From Mesenet sp031546805 (GTDB taxonomy: Bacteria; Pseudomonadota; Alphaproteobacteria; Rickettsiales; Anaplasmataceae), in the NCBI GenBank assembly GCA_031546805.1, contig JAVBJW010000012.1:1-20190 (forward strand): 20,190 nt of DNA. The letters are read 5' to 3'. This document shows positions 7,633 through 16,200 of the stretch, piece by piece. Positions within the stretch are counted from its first letter, which is position 1. The number at the start of each line of letters is the position of its first letter. The translations under genes and the position numbers were made by a program. The notes below the pieces were generated by a model. The model did not search any database. It saw only the letters and a program-made list of their open reading frames with translations, and was not told the origin of the DNA.

Positions 7633-8532
7633 GTGAAAAAAACATTAATTATTACCGGTATCACAGCTTCTGGCAAATCAGAGGTATGCGTTAAGTTAGC
7701 ACAAAAATACAACGGTGTAATAATTAATTGCGACTCAAAACAGATATATAAAGAAATTCCAATCATTACAGCTCAACCAACAGCAAAAGAATTTGAACTG
7801 ATACCTCACAAGCTATATGGTTATGCTTCAGTGCAAATAAATTATTCGGTAGGACTTTGGGTAAAAGATTTAGAGGAGGAGATAAACAATACTTGGGAAA
7901 ACTCACAGTTACCTATTATAATTGGAGGCAGTGGTTTATATATCAAGAGTTTGATTTATGGTTTATCATCAATACCCAAAATAAGTGATGATGTTAGAGT
8001 AGAGTCTTATAACTTATATAAAGAGTTAGGTAAGCAGAAATTTTATGAATTGCTACTAAGTAAAGATCCGATGATTCAAGGAAAAATATATGAAAATGAT
8101 TCACATCGACTTTTAAGGGCTTTTGAAGTGATTACTCAGACAAAGAAATCAATTTTTGCATGGCAAAGAGAAACTGCTAAAGCAGTATTGAATAATTTTA
8201 TAATGTATACTATTTTTCCAGCAAGGAATGAAGTATATGATAAAATAAACAAGCGTTTTATTAATATGATAGAACTTGGGGTAGTTGATGAAGTAAAACA
8301 GTTACTTGATATGCAGCTTGATCCGCGGTTACCTTCTATGAAAGCACATGGTGTTCCAGAAATTATAAGGTACTTAAAAAATGAAATAACATTGGATGAA
8401 GCAATCAACATTGCTCAAGTCAATACAAGACATTATGCCAAGCGTCAATACACCTGGTTTAGGAATCAATTTCCTGATGCAAAATTTGTTGATGATCCAT
8501 CAAAATTGATTGAATTCAATTTATTACTGTAA
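7633..8532 (+). CDS. miaA: tRNA dimethylallyltransferase MiaA, GTG start
   Basis: MiaA transfers a dimethylallyl group to N6 of A37 in tRNAs reading UNN codons, the first step to ms2i6A. The protein has 299 residues, the usual length. Seen: Walker A GITASGKS (9-16), NCDSKQIYKEI (normally DSMQVY) at about 33-43, the HKLYGY motif, GGSGLYIKSLIYG near 97, SHRLLRAFEVI, and the C-terminal QVNTRHYAKRQYTWFRNQF, the classic (A/N)TR.YAKRQ.TW.R signature. The start is GTG at 7633-7635: no upstream in-frame ATG exists and the P-loop begins only nine residues later. It is divergent from the unknown gene at 7555 and ends 13 bp from the convergent ruvC. Confidence 0.96.
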   Translation: MKKTLIITGITASGKSEVCVKLAQKYNGVIINCDSKQIYKEIPIITAQPTAKEFELIPHKLYGYASVQINYSVGLWVKDLEEEINNTWENSQLPIIIGGSGLYIKSLIYGLSSIPKISDDVRVESYNLYKELGKQKFYELLLSKDPMIQGKIYENDSHRLLRAFEVITQTKKSIFAWQRETAKAVLNNFIMYTIFPARNEVYDKINKRFINMIELGVVDEVKQLLDMQLDPRLPSMKAHGVPEIIRYLKNEITLDEAINIAQVNTRHYAKRQYTWFRNQFPDAKFVDDPSKLIEFNLLL

Positions 8533-8545
8533 TTCTTTTTATTAC

Positions 8546-9013
8546 TTAAGTATTGTAAGCATGGCAAATTGCAACTGCTGTAGCGTCTGAACTGTTATGA
8601 CATTTTATATCTGTGCTTTGTGTGATTTGTTTTACCATAAACATCACTTGTAGCTTATCAGCATGACCATTTCCCGTAATGCTCTTTTTAACAAAGTTTG
8701 TTTTGTATTCTTTTATATTAAGTTTTGCTGCTTTTAGTGAAAGAAGTGCTATTCCTCTAGCATAACACAAAGTTACTGAAGACTTGGGATTTTTATTTAT
8801 AAATATCTCTTCAATTGCTGCTTCATCTGGAGAAAAGGATGTTATTATTTTATTTAGTTCACTAAAAATCCGAAGTAAACGGTCACTAATACTGAGTGTG
8901 TGCTTCACTGAAATAGAGCCATTTTCTATTAGCTTGATACTATGCTTTTCTGAAGTTATTATACTCCAACCTGTACTTCTTATACCAGGATCTATGCCAA
9001 TTATTTTTCTCAT
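8546..9013 (-). CDS. ruvC: Holliday junction resolvase RuvC, with Asn at one metal-binding position
   Basis: RuvC cuts Holliday junctions made by recombination and migrated by RuvAB. The protein has 155 residues, slightly shorter than E. coli RuvC (173) by a C-terminal tail. Seen: MRKIIGIDPGIRSTGW with Asp8 (E. coli D7), AAIEEIFINKNPKSS with Glu68 (E66), CYARGIALL, and SSDATAVAICHA with Asp143 (D141). The residue aligned with E. coli D138 is Asn140 (codon aac at 8594-8596). Some RuvC proteins, such as that of Thermus, have His there, so activity may persist. It lies 21 bp downstream of coxC on the same strand and is probably co-transcribed; the stop is 13 bp from miaA's stop. The frame is complete. 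Confidence 0.95.
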   Translation of the reverse strand: MRKIIGIDPGIRSTGWSIITSEKHSIKLIENGSISVKHTLSISDRLLRIFSELNKIITSFSPDEAAIEEIFINKNPKSSVTLCYARGIALLSLKAAKLNIKEYKTNFVKKSITGNGHADKLQVMFMVKQITQSTDIKCHNSSDATAVAICHAYNT

Positions 9014-9034
9014 GCTTTAAAATCAAAAGACTTT

Positions 9035-9859
9035 TTATGTACTAAGCCAGTATAAGAAAATGAATAAAAAAAGCCACACTATATCAACAAAGTGCCAGTA
9101 CCATGCGGCAAATTCAAAGCATAAATGATGATCAGGCGTAAAATGAGCTTTTTTTGCTCTAAACAAACAAATGATGAGAAAGATAATGCCAACTACAACA
9201 TGGACACAGTGAAAACCTGTCATCATGTAAAAATTAGATGAGTAAATTAAATGCTCACCTGCTTCTTTGAGTGAAAACTTTGCCTCGTAATATTCTATAC
9301 CTTGAATCGCAACAAATAATATTCCTAATATAATAGTAATACCAAGCATTTTTATCATGTTTTTTTGCTCATTTTTTAAAAGATAGTAATGAGCAGAATT
9401 AATAGTTGTGCCTGAAAGCAATAAAATTAGAGTATTCATAAATGGTATTGACCATGGATTGGGAGTTATTACTCCTTCTGGTGGCCATATTAACTTCTTG
9501 ACAGGCGATAAGTCTGCAAAAATATAAGTTGGATATAACCATGCTTTAAAAAATGACCAAAAAAAAGCAACGAAAAACATTGCTTCCGATAGTATTAAAA
9601 CTGCCATTCCTATCTTTAAACCATTCTTCACAGCATTAGTATGAGCTTGCTCTGTTATTGCTTCTTTAATGACATCTTTCCACCAAAATGATAATACTGT
9701 GGCTACTAAAATCAACCCTGCTATTAAAGTGGCTTTGCCAAATTGCCATTTATGAAGAGTTGTTGCTAAACCAAGCATTAGTACTAATACCGAACCTGAT
9801 ATGGTCAATGGCCATGGACTTGGGTTCAATAAGTGATATTCATGATGTTTTTGCTTCAT
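9035..9859 (-). CDS. coxC: Cytochrome c oxidase subunit III
   Basis: This 274-residue, seven-helix membrane protein is the third core subunit of aa3-type cytochrome c oxidase, which stabilises proton uptake during oxygen reduction in the inner membrane. Seen: HHEYHLLNPSPWP at the N-terminus (mitochondrial COX3 has H-x-YH-V-x-SPWP), ILSEAMFFVAFFWSFF, IWPPEGV-TPNPW, GTTINSAHYYL, GFHCVHVVVGIIFL and the terminal AAWYWHFVDIVWLFLFIFLYW signature. It is separated from subunits I and II, which are not in the window. It leads a probable two-gene unit with ruvC and is divergent from virB9. The ATG at 9859 is the only start that keeps the conserved N-terminus. Confidence 0.97.
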   Translation of the reverse strand: MKQKHHEYHLLNPSPWPLTISGSVLVLMLGLATTLHKWQFGKATLIAGLILVATVLSFWWKDVIKEAITEQAHTNAVKNGLKIGMAVLILSEAMFFVAFFWSFFKAWLYPTYIFADLSPVKKLIWPPEGVITPNPWSIPFMNTLILLLSGTTINSAHYYLLKNEQKNMIKMLGITIILGILFVAIQGIEYYEAKFSLKEAGEHLIYSSNFYMMTGFHCVHVVVGIIFLIICLFRAKKAHFTPDHHLCFEFAAWYWHFVDIVWLFLFIFLYWLST

Positions 9860-9885
9860 TTTCTTTTCATTTATAAGCTATTTAA

Positions 9886-9913
9886 AGTGTAGAAATTAGT
9901 TGAATATTGTCAA
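9886..9913 (-). promoter_or_regulatory. Candidate sigma70 promoter for coxC-ruvC
   Basis: On the minus strand a perfect TTGACA (9913-9908) and TACACT (9891-9886) are separated by 16 nt. Transcription would begin about 20 nt before the coxC ATG at 9859. The -35 is a full consensus match and the -10 matches 4 of 6. Confidence 0.5.
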
Positions 9914-10031
9914 TATTAAAAGAACTTGAACGCAAACGTCGTCATCTAATATAGTATTTAACTATTAGAGAGTTGCAGTTTTATTTGTTAATGTTAAAAT
10001 CCTTTGTAGAACTTTGTATAAGCATTTACTT

Positions 10032-10865
10032 ATGAATCAATTTTTTATTATTATATCACTCGTTATTCTTTCTGTATTTTATAGTAGCGATACATTGGCA
10101 AAACAGGTAGTGCGTCCAATAGCAGCTGATGATCATATTAAGGTGATTAACTACAACCCTCAATCAATACACGAATATACTGGTTTCTACGGATACCAAT
10201 CTAGTATTCTTTTTGAAGAAGGTGAAGCAATTGATACTATTTCAATGGGTGATTCAACTGGCTGGCAACTCCAACATCAAAATAATAGGTTATTTATAAA
10301 GCCTATAGAAGATAAGGCTGATACTAATGCCACAATTATTACTAATAAAAGAGTATATCATTTTGAATTCCATGCAGAGGAAGCAAATGGGTTAGATGAC
10401 CCTAAGCTTGCGTATGAAGTTAGATTTGTTTATGCATCAAGCGAAGGAAACTTATCTTCCAGCAGTGGAACTAGTGGGGATGTCATTATTCCTGTTAATC
10501 AAACTATTATACCAGATCTAAGTGATGCTGAAGTTGCAAAACAAGGGTTGAATTTTAACTATTCTGTTGCTCATAGCAGGGGTAGCGAAGCAATAGTTCC
10601 ACTCAAAGCATTTGATGATGGAAAATTTACCTATTTGCAGTTTAGCGGTATCAATACTGATTTACCTTCTATATTTTTAGTTGACTATGCTGGATATGAA
10701 TCATTAATAAATTTTCGCGTAGTAAATGATTACGTTATAATTGAAAGAGTTAGTTCTGTGTTTACTTTAAGACATGGGGCAGCTACTGTCTGCTTATTTA
10801 ATGAACAAATGCCTTATCATTCAACAAAAAAGGGTGGAAAAGGATTGAGAAAAAGAGTATATTAG
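10032..10865 (+). CDS. virB9: VirB9/TrbG/CagX-family type IV secretion protein (paralogue outside a vir operon)
   Basis: The ATG at 10032 gives 277 residues; a TTG at 10014 would add six, including a Lys that would improve the signal peptide, so the start is uncertain. Residues 1-~23 (MNQFFIIISLVILSVFYSS) form a signal peptide ending near DTLA-KQ. The N-terminal domain has QSSILFEEGEAIDTISMGDSTGWQL, the VirB9 strand pattern, then LAYEVRFVY. After a Ser-rich linker (SSSSGTSG), the C-terminal domain carries FNYSVAHSRG, DDGKFTYLQFSG, LPSIFLVDYAGYESLINFRVVNDYVIIERV and FTLRHG, all diagnostic. VirB9 forms the outer layer of the periplasmic core channel with VirB7 and VirB10. No other vir gene is present. 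Anaplasmataceae are known to carry an extra virB9 away from the virB8-virD4 operon, and this fits. It ends 26 bp before sucA. Confidence 0.9.
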   Translation: MNQFFIIISLVILSVFYSSDTLAKQVVRPIAADDHIKVINYNPQSIHEYTGFYGYQSSILFEEGEAIDTISMGDSTGWQLQHQNNRLFIKPIEDKADTNATIITNKRVYHFEFHAEEANGLDDPKLAYEVRFVYASSEGNLSSSSGTSGDVIIPVNQTIIPDLSDAEVAKQGLNFNYSVAHSRGSEAIVPLKAFDDGKFTYLQFSGINTDLPSIFLVDYAGYESLINFRVVNDYVIIERVSSVFTLRHGAATVCLFNEQMPYHSTKKGGKGLRKRVY

Positions 10866-10891
10866 TTTATATATTTTAAGCTTTATACTTA

Positions 10892-13570
10892 ATGTCTAAA
10901 TATAGTTCGAATAGCAGTTCTCATTTATTTAGCAGCAATGTAGATTTTATAGATGAAATTTATCAGCGCTATTTATTGGGTGATAAGTCAATTAGTGAAG
11001 ATTGGAAGGCAATTTTTTCTGGTGACTTTACTGTCAGTAGTCAGTCTACTGCTGCTAATATAGATCAGAAAAATGAAAATAGCGATAACAATTTACTAAA
11101 TTTTTTTAGGTGCAATGGACACCTCTATGCAAATATTAACCCTCTTAAACCTCAATTGTCTTTAACTAATTTGACAGATACTTTTCAAGTTTCGCAAGAA
11201 TTTGTTTCCACACTTAAAGATATTTATTGTAAAAATATTGGATTTGAATTTATGCACATCTCTTCTTCTGCAGAAAGAGAGTGGTTGCAAAACAGGGTTG
11301 AAAATAAAAATTTAGATTTAAAACATAAGAAATTGATCTTAAGTCATCTAGTTGAAACAGAGATGTTTGAGCAATTCTTACACGTTAAATTTCCTGGTTA
11401 TAAGCGTTTTTCTATTGAGGGCGCAGAGTCGATGGTAGTTGGGCTTGAGCAGATTATAGATGATGCTTTTGCTTTTAACATAAATGAAATCGTGTTAGGT
11501 ATGGCTCACCGTGGACGTTTGAATGTTTTAACAAAGGTTATGGGTAAAAAATATTCTGCTATGATGTCAGAATTTCAAGGCAATCCTGCATATCCTCCTG
11601 ATCTTGAAGTGGCCGGTGATGTCAAATATCATTTAGGCTACTCCTGTGACAGAAAATCTTCTGAGAAAAAAACTCTACATTTAACTTTATGCTCTAACCC
11701 TTCTCATTTAGAAGCGGTAAACTCTGTGGCTATTGGAAGAACAAGAGCGAAGCAAGATTTAATAAACGATAGTGCAAGGTCATCGATTCTTGGAATTTTA
11801 ATTCATGGCGATGCTGCTTTTGCTGGACAAGGAGTTGTTGCTGAAGTCTTGTCTTTGAGTAGAATTGCAGGATATAATGTAGGTGGGACTATACATATCA
11901 TCGTTAACAATCAAATAGGGTTTACTACAAACCCTAAAGATGCTCGTTCTACTTTCTATTGCAGTGATTTAGCAAAGTTTATTGAAGTACCAATTTTTCA
12001 TGTTAATGGTGATGATCCAGAAGCTGTAAGTTTAGTCTGCTCTTTAGCTCTTGAGTACAAACAAAAATTTAAAAAAGATGTAGTGATTGATTTAGTTTGT
12101 TATCGTCGCTATGGCCATAACGAAGGTGATGAGCCGATATTCACTCAGCCATTAATGTATAAGCTTATATCAGAGCATAAAACTACTGCAAAGTTATATG
12201 CAGAAAAATTAATTGAGAAAAAAATTATAGATGAAAACGAGTTTAATAACTTAAGTGATAGTTTTCGTGCTGTTTTGGATGAAAACTTAAAAAATTCAGC
12301 AAATTTTATTCCAAACAAAGCAGATTGGTTTTCTGGTAATTGGTCAAATTTAGATAGGCCAGAGCCAGGTAATTTTAATGATTATCTGACAAATACTGAA
12401 GTTCCTGTAGATGAGCTGAGAAAGATAGGAGAGAAAATTAATAGTAATTTTCCAAATACATTCAATATCAACAGTAAAATAAAGAAGATACTTTCTAATA
12501 GGTTAGAAACTATAATTTCTGGTAATAATATTGATTGGGGAACAGCTGAAGCTTTAGCATTTGCTTCACTTTTATCTAAAAATATTAAGATACGCTTATC
12601 AGGTCAGGATTCTGGCAGGGGAACGTTTTCGCATCGTCATGCTAAGCTTGTTGATCAAGTTACAGAAGAAGTTTTCATACCTTTAAATAATATTGGTGAG
12701 AAGCAAGCGTATCTTGAAGTAGTAGACAGCCCATTATCTGAATATGCAGTTATGGGTTTTGACTATGGTTATAGTTTAGATCATCCACATGCTCTTGTGC
12801 TTTGGGAAGGGCAATTTGGGGATTTTGTCAATGGTGCTCAGATTATTATTGATCAATTCATTTCATCTGCTGAGTCAAAGTGGCTTCGTTGCAGTGGATT
12901 AGTTTTACTTTTGCCACATGGTTATGAAGGACAAGGCCCTGAACATAGCTCAGCTCGAATAGAGAGGTTTTTGCAACTATGTGCAGAAGATAATATGCAA
13001 ATTGTTAACTGCTCCACACCTGCTAATTACTTCCATGTTTTACGGAGACAAGTATGCAGAAACTTTCGTAAACCTCTTATAGTGTTTACACCAAAGTCAC
13101 TTTTACGTCACAAAAGAGCAGTTTCTAGCTTATCTGATTTTGAGAGAAATTTCCATCCAATTATTGAAGAAGCGCACTTAAATTTAGTAATAAGTGATAA
13201 AGTACGTAAGCTTTTGATATGTAGTGGTAAACTCTATTATGATATAATAGAAGCACGTGAAGCCAAAAAAATGAATGATGTAGCTGTTATACGTCTAGAG
13301 CAATTTTATCCTTTTCCAACTGATCAACTTGCTTGTGAACTAAAAAAATATAAAAATGCAGAAGTGATATGGTGTCAAGAAGAACCAATCAATATGGGAG
13401 GCTGGTTTTTCGTTAATCCTTTGATAGAAAGCATACTAATTGGATTAAATAATCATCAAGCAAAACGTCCTAGATGTATAGCAAGACCTGCATCTTCATC
13501 TCCAGCTTGTGGTTATCTCAATATTCATACTCAGCAGCAACAAGCAATAATTTCAGCTGCTTTGGAATAG
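10892..13570 (+). CDS. sucA: 2-oxoglutarate dehydrogenase E1 component (SucA)
   Basis: The protein has 892 residues, near the normal length. This thiamin diphosphate enzyme decarboxylates 2-oxoglutarate and passes the succinyl group to lipoyl-E2 in the TCA cycle. Seen: N-terminal E2-binding segment FIDEIYQRYLLGDKSISEDWKAIF, FSIEGAESMV, MAHRGRLNVLTKVMGK, VKYHLGYSCDR, CSNPSHLEAVNSVAIG, the ThDP/Mg2+ region HGDAAFAGQGVVAE and NNQIGFTTNPKDARST, YRRYGHNEGDEP, SGQDSGRGTFSHRHA, and LLPHGYEGQGPEHSSARIERFLQL near the C-terminus. There are no frame breaks. It follows virB9 by 26 bp on the same strand, so joint transcription is likely. sucB is not adjacent, as is common in Rickettsiales. The IS relics begin about 180 bp after its stop. 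Confidence 0.97.
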   Translation: MSKYSSNSSSHLFSSNVDFIDEIYQRYLLGDKSISEDWKAIFSGDFTVSSQSTAANIDQKNENSDNNLLNFFRCNGHLYANINPLKPQLSLTNLTDTFQVSQEFVSTLKDIYCKNIGFEFMHISSSAEREWLQNRVENKNLDLKHKKLILSHLVETEMFEQFLHVKFPGYKRFSIEGAESMVVGLEQIIDDAFAFNINEIVLGMAHRGRLNVLTKVMGKKYSAMMSEFQGNPAYPPDLEVAGDVKYHLGYSCDRKSSEKKTLHLTLCSNPSHLEAVNSVAIGRTRAKQDLINDSARSSILGILIHGDAAFAGQGVVAEVLSLSRIAGYNVGGTIHIIVNNQIGFTTNPKDARSTFYCSDLAKFIEVPIFHVNGDDPEAVSLVCSLALEYKQKFKKDVVIDLVCYRRYGHNEGDEPIFTQPLMYKLISEHKTTAKLYAEKLIEKKIIDENEFNNLSDSFRAVLDENLKNSANFIPNKADWFSGNWSNLDRPEPGNFNDYLTNTEVPVDELRKIGEKINSNFPNTFNINSKIKKILSNRLETIISGNNIDWGTAEALAFASLLSKNIKIRLSGQDSGRGTFSHRHAKLVDQVTEEVFIPLNNIGEKQAYLEVVDSPLSEYAVMGFDYGYSLDHPHALVLWEGQFGDFVNGAQIIIDQFISSAESKWLRCSGLVLLLPHGYEGQGPEHSSARIERFLQLCAEDNMQIVNCSTPANYFHVLRRQVCRNFRKPLIVFTPKSLLRHKRAVSSLSDFERNFHPIIEEAHLNLVISDKVRKLLICSGKLYYDIIEAREAKKMNDVAVIRLEQFYPFPTDQLACELKKYKNAEVIWCQEEPINMGGWFFVNPLIESILIGLNNHQAKRPRCIARPASSSPACGYLNIHTQQQQAIISAALE

Positions 13571-13751
13571 GAATTTTTGACAGTAAAAATACAATAGACT
13601 CACCTAATATACTACAGCAAACCACCAGACATGAAATAATGGGCGTGACAAGCAAAAAGCTTTAGATATGGAAATGCTAGGTGAATTCTGCGCTTAACTG
13701 TAGTAAAGCAATCAACATTTAACAGAACAGAATGGTAGAAATTTTAGATAT
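13571..13751. other. Non-coding stretch after sucA, nothing recognised
   Basis: The stretch holds no open frame of note, hairpin terminator or repeat that I can support. It leads directly into the IS5-family relic and may contain unrecognisable transposase 5' sequence. Confidence 0.4.
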
Positions 13752-14068
13752 AGGCTAAAAAAGCAAAAACTATTTTATTTCAGAAAGAAGAAAAAGCACA
13801 GTATAAAAACACAGATTATTATGGAAAAAGAGAGTAGGAAGCGCATCTTTTTCAAATTGCAGAACTTTCAGCTTTTTAAGGAGTCAAATATTACCAGATA
13901 TTAAGGTTCTAGTTGAAAAGATCCAATTGACCAAGGAACAAAAGAACAAGATATGAAACAATAGAAGAGTTCGAAAAAACAATAGAAAAGAGGAGGAGTT
14001 TCTGGTTGAGATTTAATCGGATTGCTGGAATTTACAATTGTCTTTATCAGTATACAAGAGGTCTATAG
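13752..14068 (+). pseudogene. Relic of an IS5-family transposase, catalytic and C-terminal part
   Basis: From 13752 a 50-codon frame reads RLKKQKLFYFRKKKKHSIK, then TQIIMEKESRKR and NFQLFKESNI, ending at the stop 13902-13904. This corresponds to the middle of IS5-family DDE transposases (RPKKxQKxYYSGKKKxHTxKTQII...HDFxLFKES). After a frameshift the next block reads ILPDIKVLVEK (about 13885-13920). The last reads SFWLRFNRIAGIYNC up to the stop at 14066-14068, the usual family C-terminus (RFNLIAGIYN). The N-terminal half is missing and there are at least two frameshifts, so it is dead. Confidence 0.8.
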
Positions 14069-14345
14069 ATGAATTAACAATATGCTATATAGAGAATATG
14101 TACGGGCGCTAAGAAGAAATATGCGAATATTCTAGGAAAAAAGTATGAGAGATGATTGGCTGGTGAATTGGAAGAAAATTTGTTGCACCAATGACTTTTA
14201 CTGGAGGTTGTGACAAAGAGGTGCTTAATCTGTGGTTAGATTATTACCACAATTACAATGCGGGTAGTTATGGATAATACTGCTTTCCACAAGACTGCCA
14301 AAAAGCAACTGTTATATTTTTATTCATTGGTAACCTCTTATAATT
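14066..14345 (+). pseudogene. Relic of an IS630-family transposase, C-terminal DDE part
   Basis: Directly after the IS5 relic, pieces of an IS630 transposase can be read across frames: DELTICYIENMYGR (like the D-E...YGWAPRG region), GKKYER, GRKFVAPMTFTGGCDKEVLNLWL (the family's APxxFxGxCD block) and VVMDNTAFHKTAKKQLL with the second catalytic Asp at 14273-14275. In-frame stops and shifts interrupt it, and the third catalytic acidic block is missing. The two relics abut without a gap, which suggests one element inserted into the other or deletion between them. Confidence 0.8.
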
Positions 14346-14405
14346 TTCAAATGTTTCAATAGTTTACTCTTTTTCCTACCACTTTCAGCTTTTTCTAATA
14401 CATAG

Positions 14406-14729
14406 TTGAGGTTTATAAGAGACTGGACGTGTTATATAGTTCGTACAAAACGAACTTACGAATCAGACCTTAACTCTAAAGCACAGATTTTTATAGAACA
14501 GAAAGAAATATCGCTTGCTGTTTCTGAAGTAAGCATAAGTACTAATCAATCACAGCAAACTGATGCAATGAAAAATGTGATGTGTATCGCCGCTTTGATA
14601 GTTTCTCCGTTTATAGCAGTAGGGATTTATGCAGCAACTGGTAATGTAGTTGCTGTTTGGATATTTATTGGAGTAGCGGTTACTGCTGCAATTACATGTT
14701 TTGCTATAGTAAAATTAGTAAAGAAGTGA
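14406..14729 (+). pseudogene. Remnant of a membrane protein with two C-terminal helices
   Basis: An open frame of 107 codons begins with TTG right after an in-frame stop at 14403-14405 and has no ribosome binding site; an ATG at 14568 would leave 53 residues. The first half is polar (EQKEISLAVSEVSISTNQSQQ). The second has two clear transmembrane helices, CIAALIVSPFIAVGIYAATG and VVAVWIFIGVAVTAAITCFA, then KLVKK. A C-terminal helix pair ending in Lys resembles the membrane anchors I recall on some Wolbachia ankyrin-repeat and other accessory proteins. This may be the 3' end of such a gene cut off by the IS insertions just upstream. No repeats are visible. Expression is doubtful. Confidence 0.5.
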
Positions 14730-14798
14730 GTGAAAATAAAGATTCAGGTATATTAACTGTATCCCATACTACTAAATGTTCAAAAAGTAATAGTGTAA

Positions 14799-14823
14799 CT
14801 CATTAATTATAAAATTAATAGAG
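14799..14823 (-). terminator. Weak hairpin after recA
   Basis: ctc-attaatt (14799-14808) pairs with aattaat-gag (14813-14823) with one bulged A, about 20 nt beyond the recA stop. On the minus strand a loose T-rich run follows (ttactttttg). The stem is nearly all A/T, so termination would be inefficient. Confidence 0.3.
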
Positions 14824-14843
14824 AACGTTCAACAAACCATAAT

Positions 14844-15926
14844 TTAAAAAATAGTTTCTTCTTCTAAAAGTTGATTACTACTATTAACGACAACAGAGTC
14901 GTTATTTGACATATAATCTCTAATTTTTTTCTCTATATCATCTGCGGTACTTTGATTTTGTTTTAAATAGCTCTTAACATTTTCTTTTCCTTGTCCTAAA
15001 CGTATGTTGTTATAAGAATAATAAGAACCAGCCTTTTCAATAAAACCAAACTTTACTCCCATGTCTATTATCTCTCCTAGTTTTGATATACCTTCATTAT
15101 ACATTATATCAAAGTCTGCTTGCTTAAATGGAGGAGCTACTTTGTTTTTAACCACTTTAACTTTAGTTTGATTACCAATAATAACATCCTTATCTTTAAT
15201 AGTACCAATTTTACGTATATCTAACCTGATTGAAGTATAAAATTTCAATGCATTACCACCTGTTGTTGTTTCTGGGTTGCCATATACTACACCTATTTTC
15301 ATGCGAATCTGATTTATAAATAGTAATATACAATTTGCCTTTGACACTACAGAAGTAAGTTTACGCAAGCCGTGACTTAAAAGTCTAGCTTGTAGGCCCA
15401 TGTGTTGATCTCCCATATCTCCTTCGATTTCAGCCCTAGGTGTTAAAGCAGCAACAGAATCAACAACTATTACATCAACTGCACCGGAACAAACTAAATA
15501 TTCAACTATATGTAGTGCTTGCTCTCCTGTATCTGGTTGAGAAATAATTAGATCATCAGTATTAACACCAAGTTTTCTGGCATACAATACATCTAGTGCA
15601 TGTTCGGCATCGATAAATGCACAAACGCCTCCTTTTTTTTGAGCTTCTGCAATTACATGCAGCGCTAAAGTAGTTTTACCAGAGCTTTCTGGACCAAAAA
15701 CCTCAATTATACGCCCTTTTGGCAGACCACCAACACCAAGTGCGACATCAAGGGCAATCGAACCGGTAGATATAGTATCAATCTTTTCTACAGGGTTCTG
15801 CTTTAATTTCATAATAGCACCCTTCCCGAAAGCCTTTTCAATTTGACTGATTGCACTATCAAGTGCTTTCTGTTTTTCTAAACTGATGCTATTTTTGTTT
15901 TCTTGTTTATCTATTGTTTCTGCCAT
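14844..15926 (-). CDS. recA: Recombinase RecA
   Basis: The protein has 360 residues, normal length. RecA forms ATP-dependent filaments on single-stranded DNA and performs strand exchange. Seen: KQKALDSAISQIEKAFGKGAIM at 18-39, the Walker A GPESSGKT at 78-85, catalytic Glu108 in IDAEHALD, VIVVDSVAALTPRAEIEGDMGD (Walker B and loop L1), NQIRMKIGVVYGNPETTTGG (loop L2), ALKFYTSIRLDIRKIG, and KAGSYYSYN near the C-terminal domain. The acidic tail is short (SNQLLEEETIF). The gene stands alone between two sets of IS relics yet is fully intact, so selection has kept it. Its product acts upstream of RuvC, also encoded in this window. Confidence 0.98.
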   Translation of the reverse strand: MAETIDKQENKNSISLEKQKALDSAISQIEKAFGKGAIMKLKQNPVEKIDTISTGSIALDVALGVGGLPKGRIIEVFGPESSGKTTLALHVIAEAQKKGGVCAFIDAEHALDVLYARKLGVNTDDLIISQPDTGEQALHIVEYLVCSGAVDVIVVDSVAALTPRAEIEGDMGDQHMGLQARLLSHGLRKLTSVVSKANCILLFINQIRMKIGVVYGNPETTTGGNALKFYTSIRLDIRKIGTIKDKDVIIGNQTKVKVVKNKVAPPFKQADFDIMYNEGISKLGEIIDMGVKFGFIEKAGSYYSYNNIRLGQGKENVKSYLKQNQSTADDIEKKIRDYMSNNDSVVVNSSNQLLEEETIF

Positions 15927-15951
15927 TATTTGTCATTATAATCAAAAACTA

Positions 15952-15979
15952 ATTATAAGATAATTTATAAGAGCTGCAA
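15952..15979 (-). promoter_or_regulatory. Candidate sigma70 promoter for recA
   Basis: On the minus strand TTGCAG (15979-15974), 16 nt, then a perfect TATAAT (15957-15952). Transcription would start about 20 nt before the ATG at 15926. I saw no LexA-type operator next to it. Confidence 0.55.
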
Positions 15980-16084
15980 ATACATTTTAAGAAAAAGTGA
16001 ATATTTTAACTAAAATAAGAGAACATCACATATAATTATCAGTAGTTTAATATTAATTTAATTTTTTAATTAACTGTTTCAGCC

Positions 16085-16200
16085 TATACCAAATCAAGTT
16101 TATCTCAAAACAAAGTTTTGTTTCATCTCTATTAATATATGATCTGGATGCTTTTTTACATATTCTTCTAGGCCATGTGGATAAAATTTTATAGGAGGCA
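16085..16200 (-). pseudogene. Probable IS630-family transposase relic, N-terminal helix-turn-helix piece
   Basis: On the minus strand one open stretch reads IKFYPHGLEEYVKKHPDHIL followed by IEMKQNFVLR and a stop. The pattern LxEYVxxHPDxxLxEMxxxF is that of the helix-turn-helix linker of IS630 transposases (LREYVEEHPDATLAELAERFGV). It is only about 35 codons long, with no catalytic part. The call rests on one motif. Confidence 0.5.

Noticed and set aside
10903..10918. gttcgaatagcagttctc-like stretch resembling a tRNA T-arm
   Set aside because: It codes for the SucA N-terminus (YSSNSSSHLF) and no cloverleaf can be formed around it.
13474..13665. 63-codon frame overlapping the end of sucA
   Set aside because: It overlaps the conserved C-terminus of SucA in another frame and has no ribosome binding site or motif.
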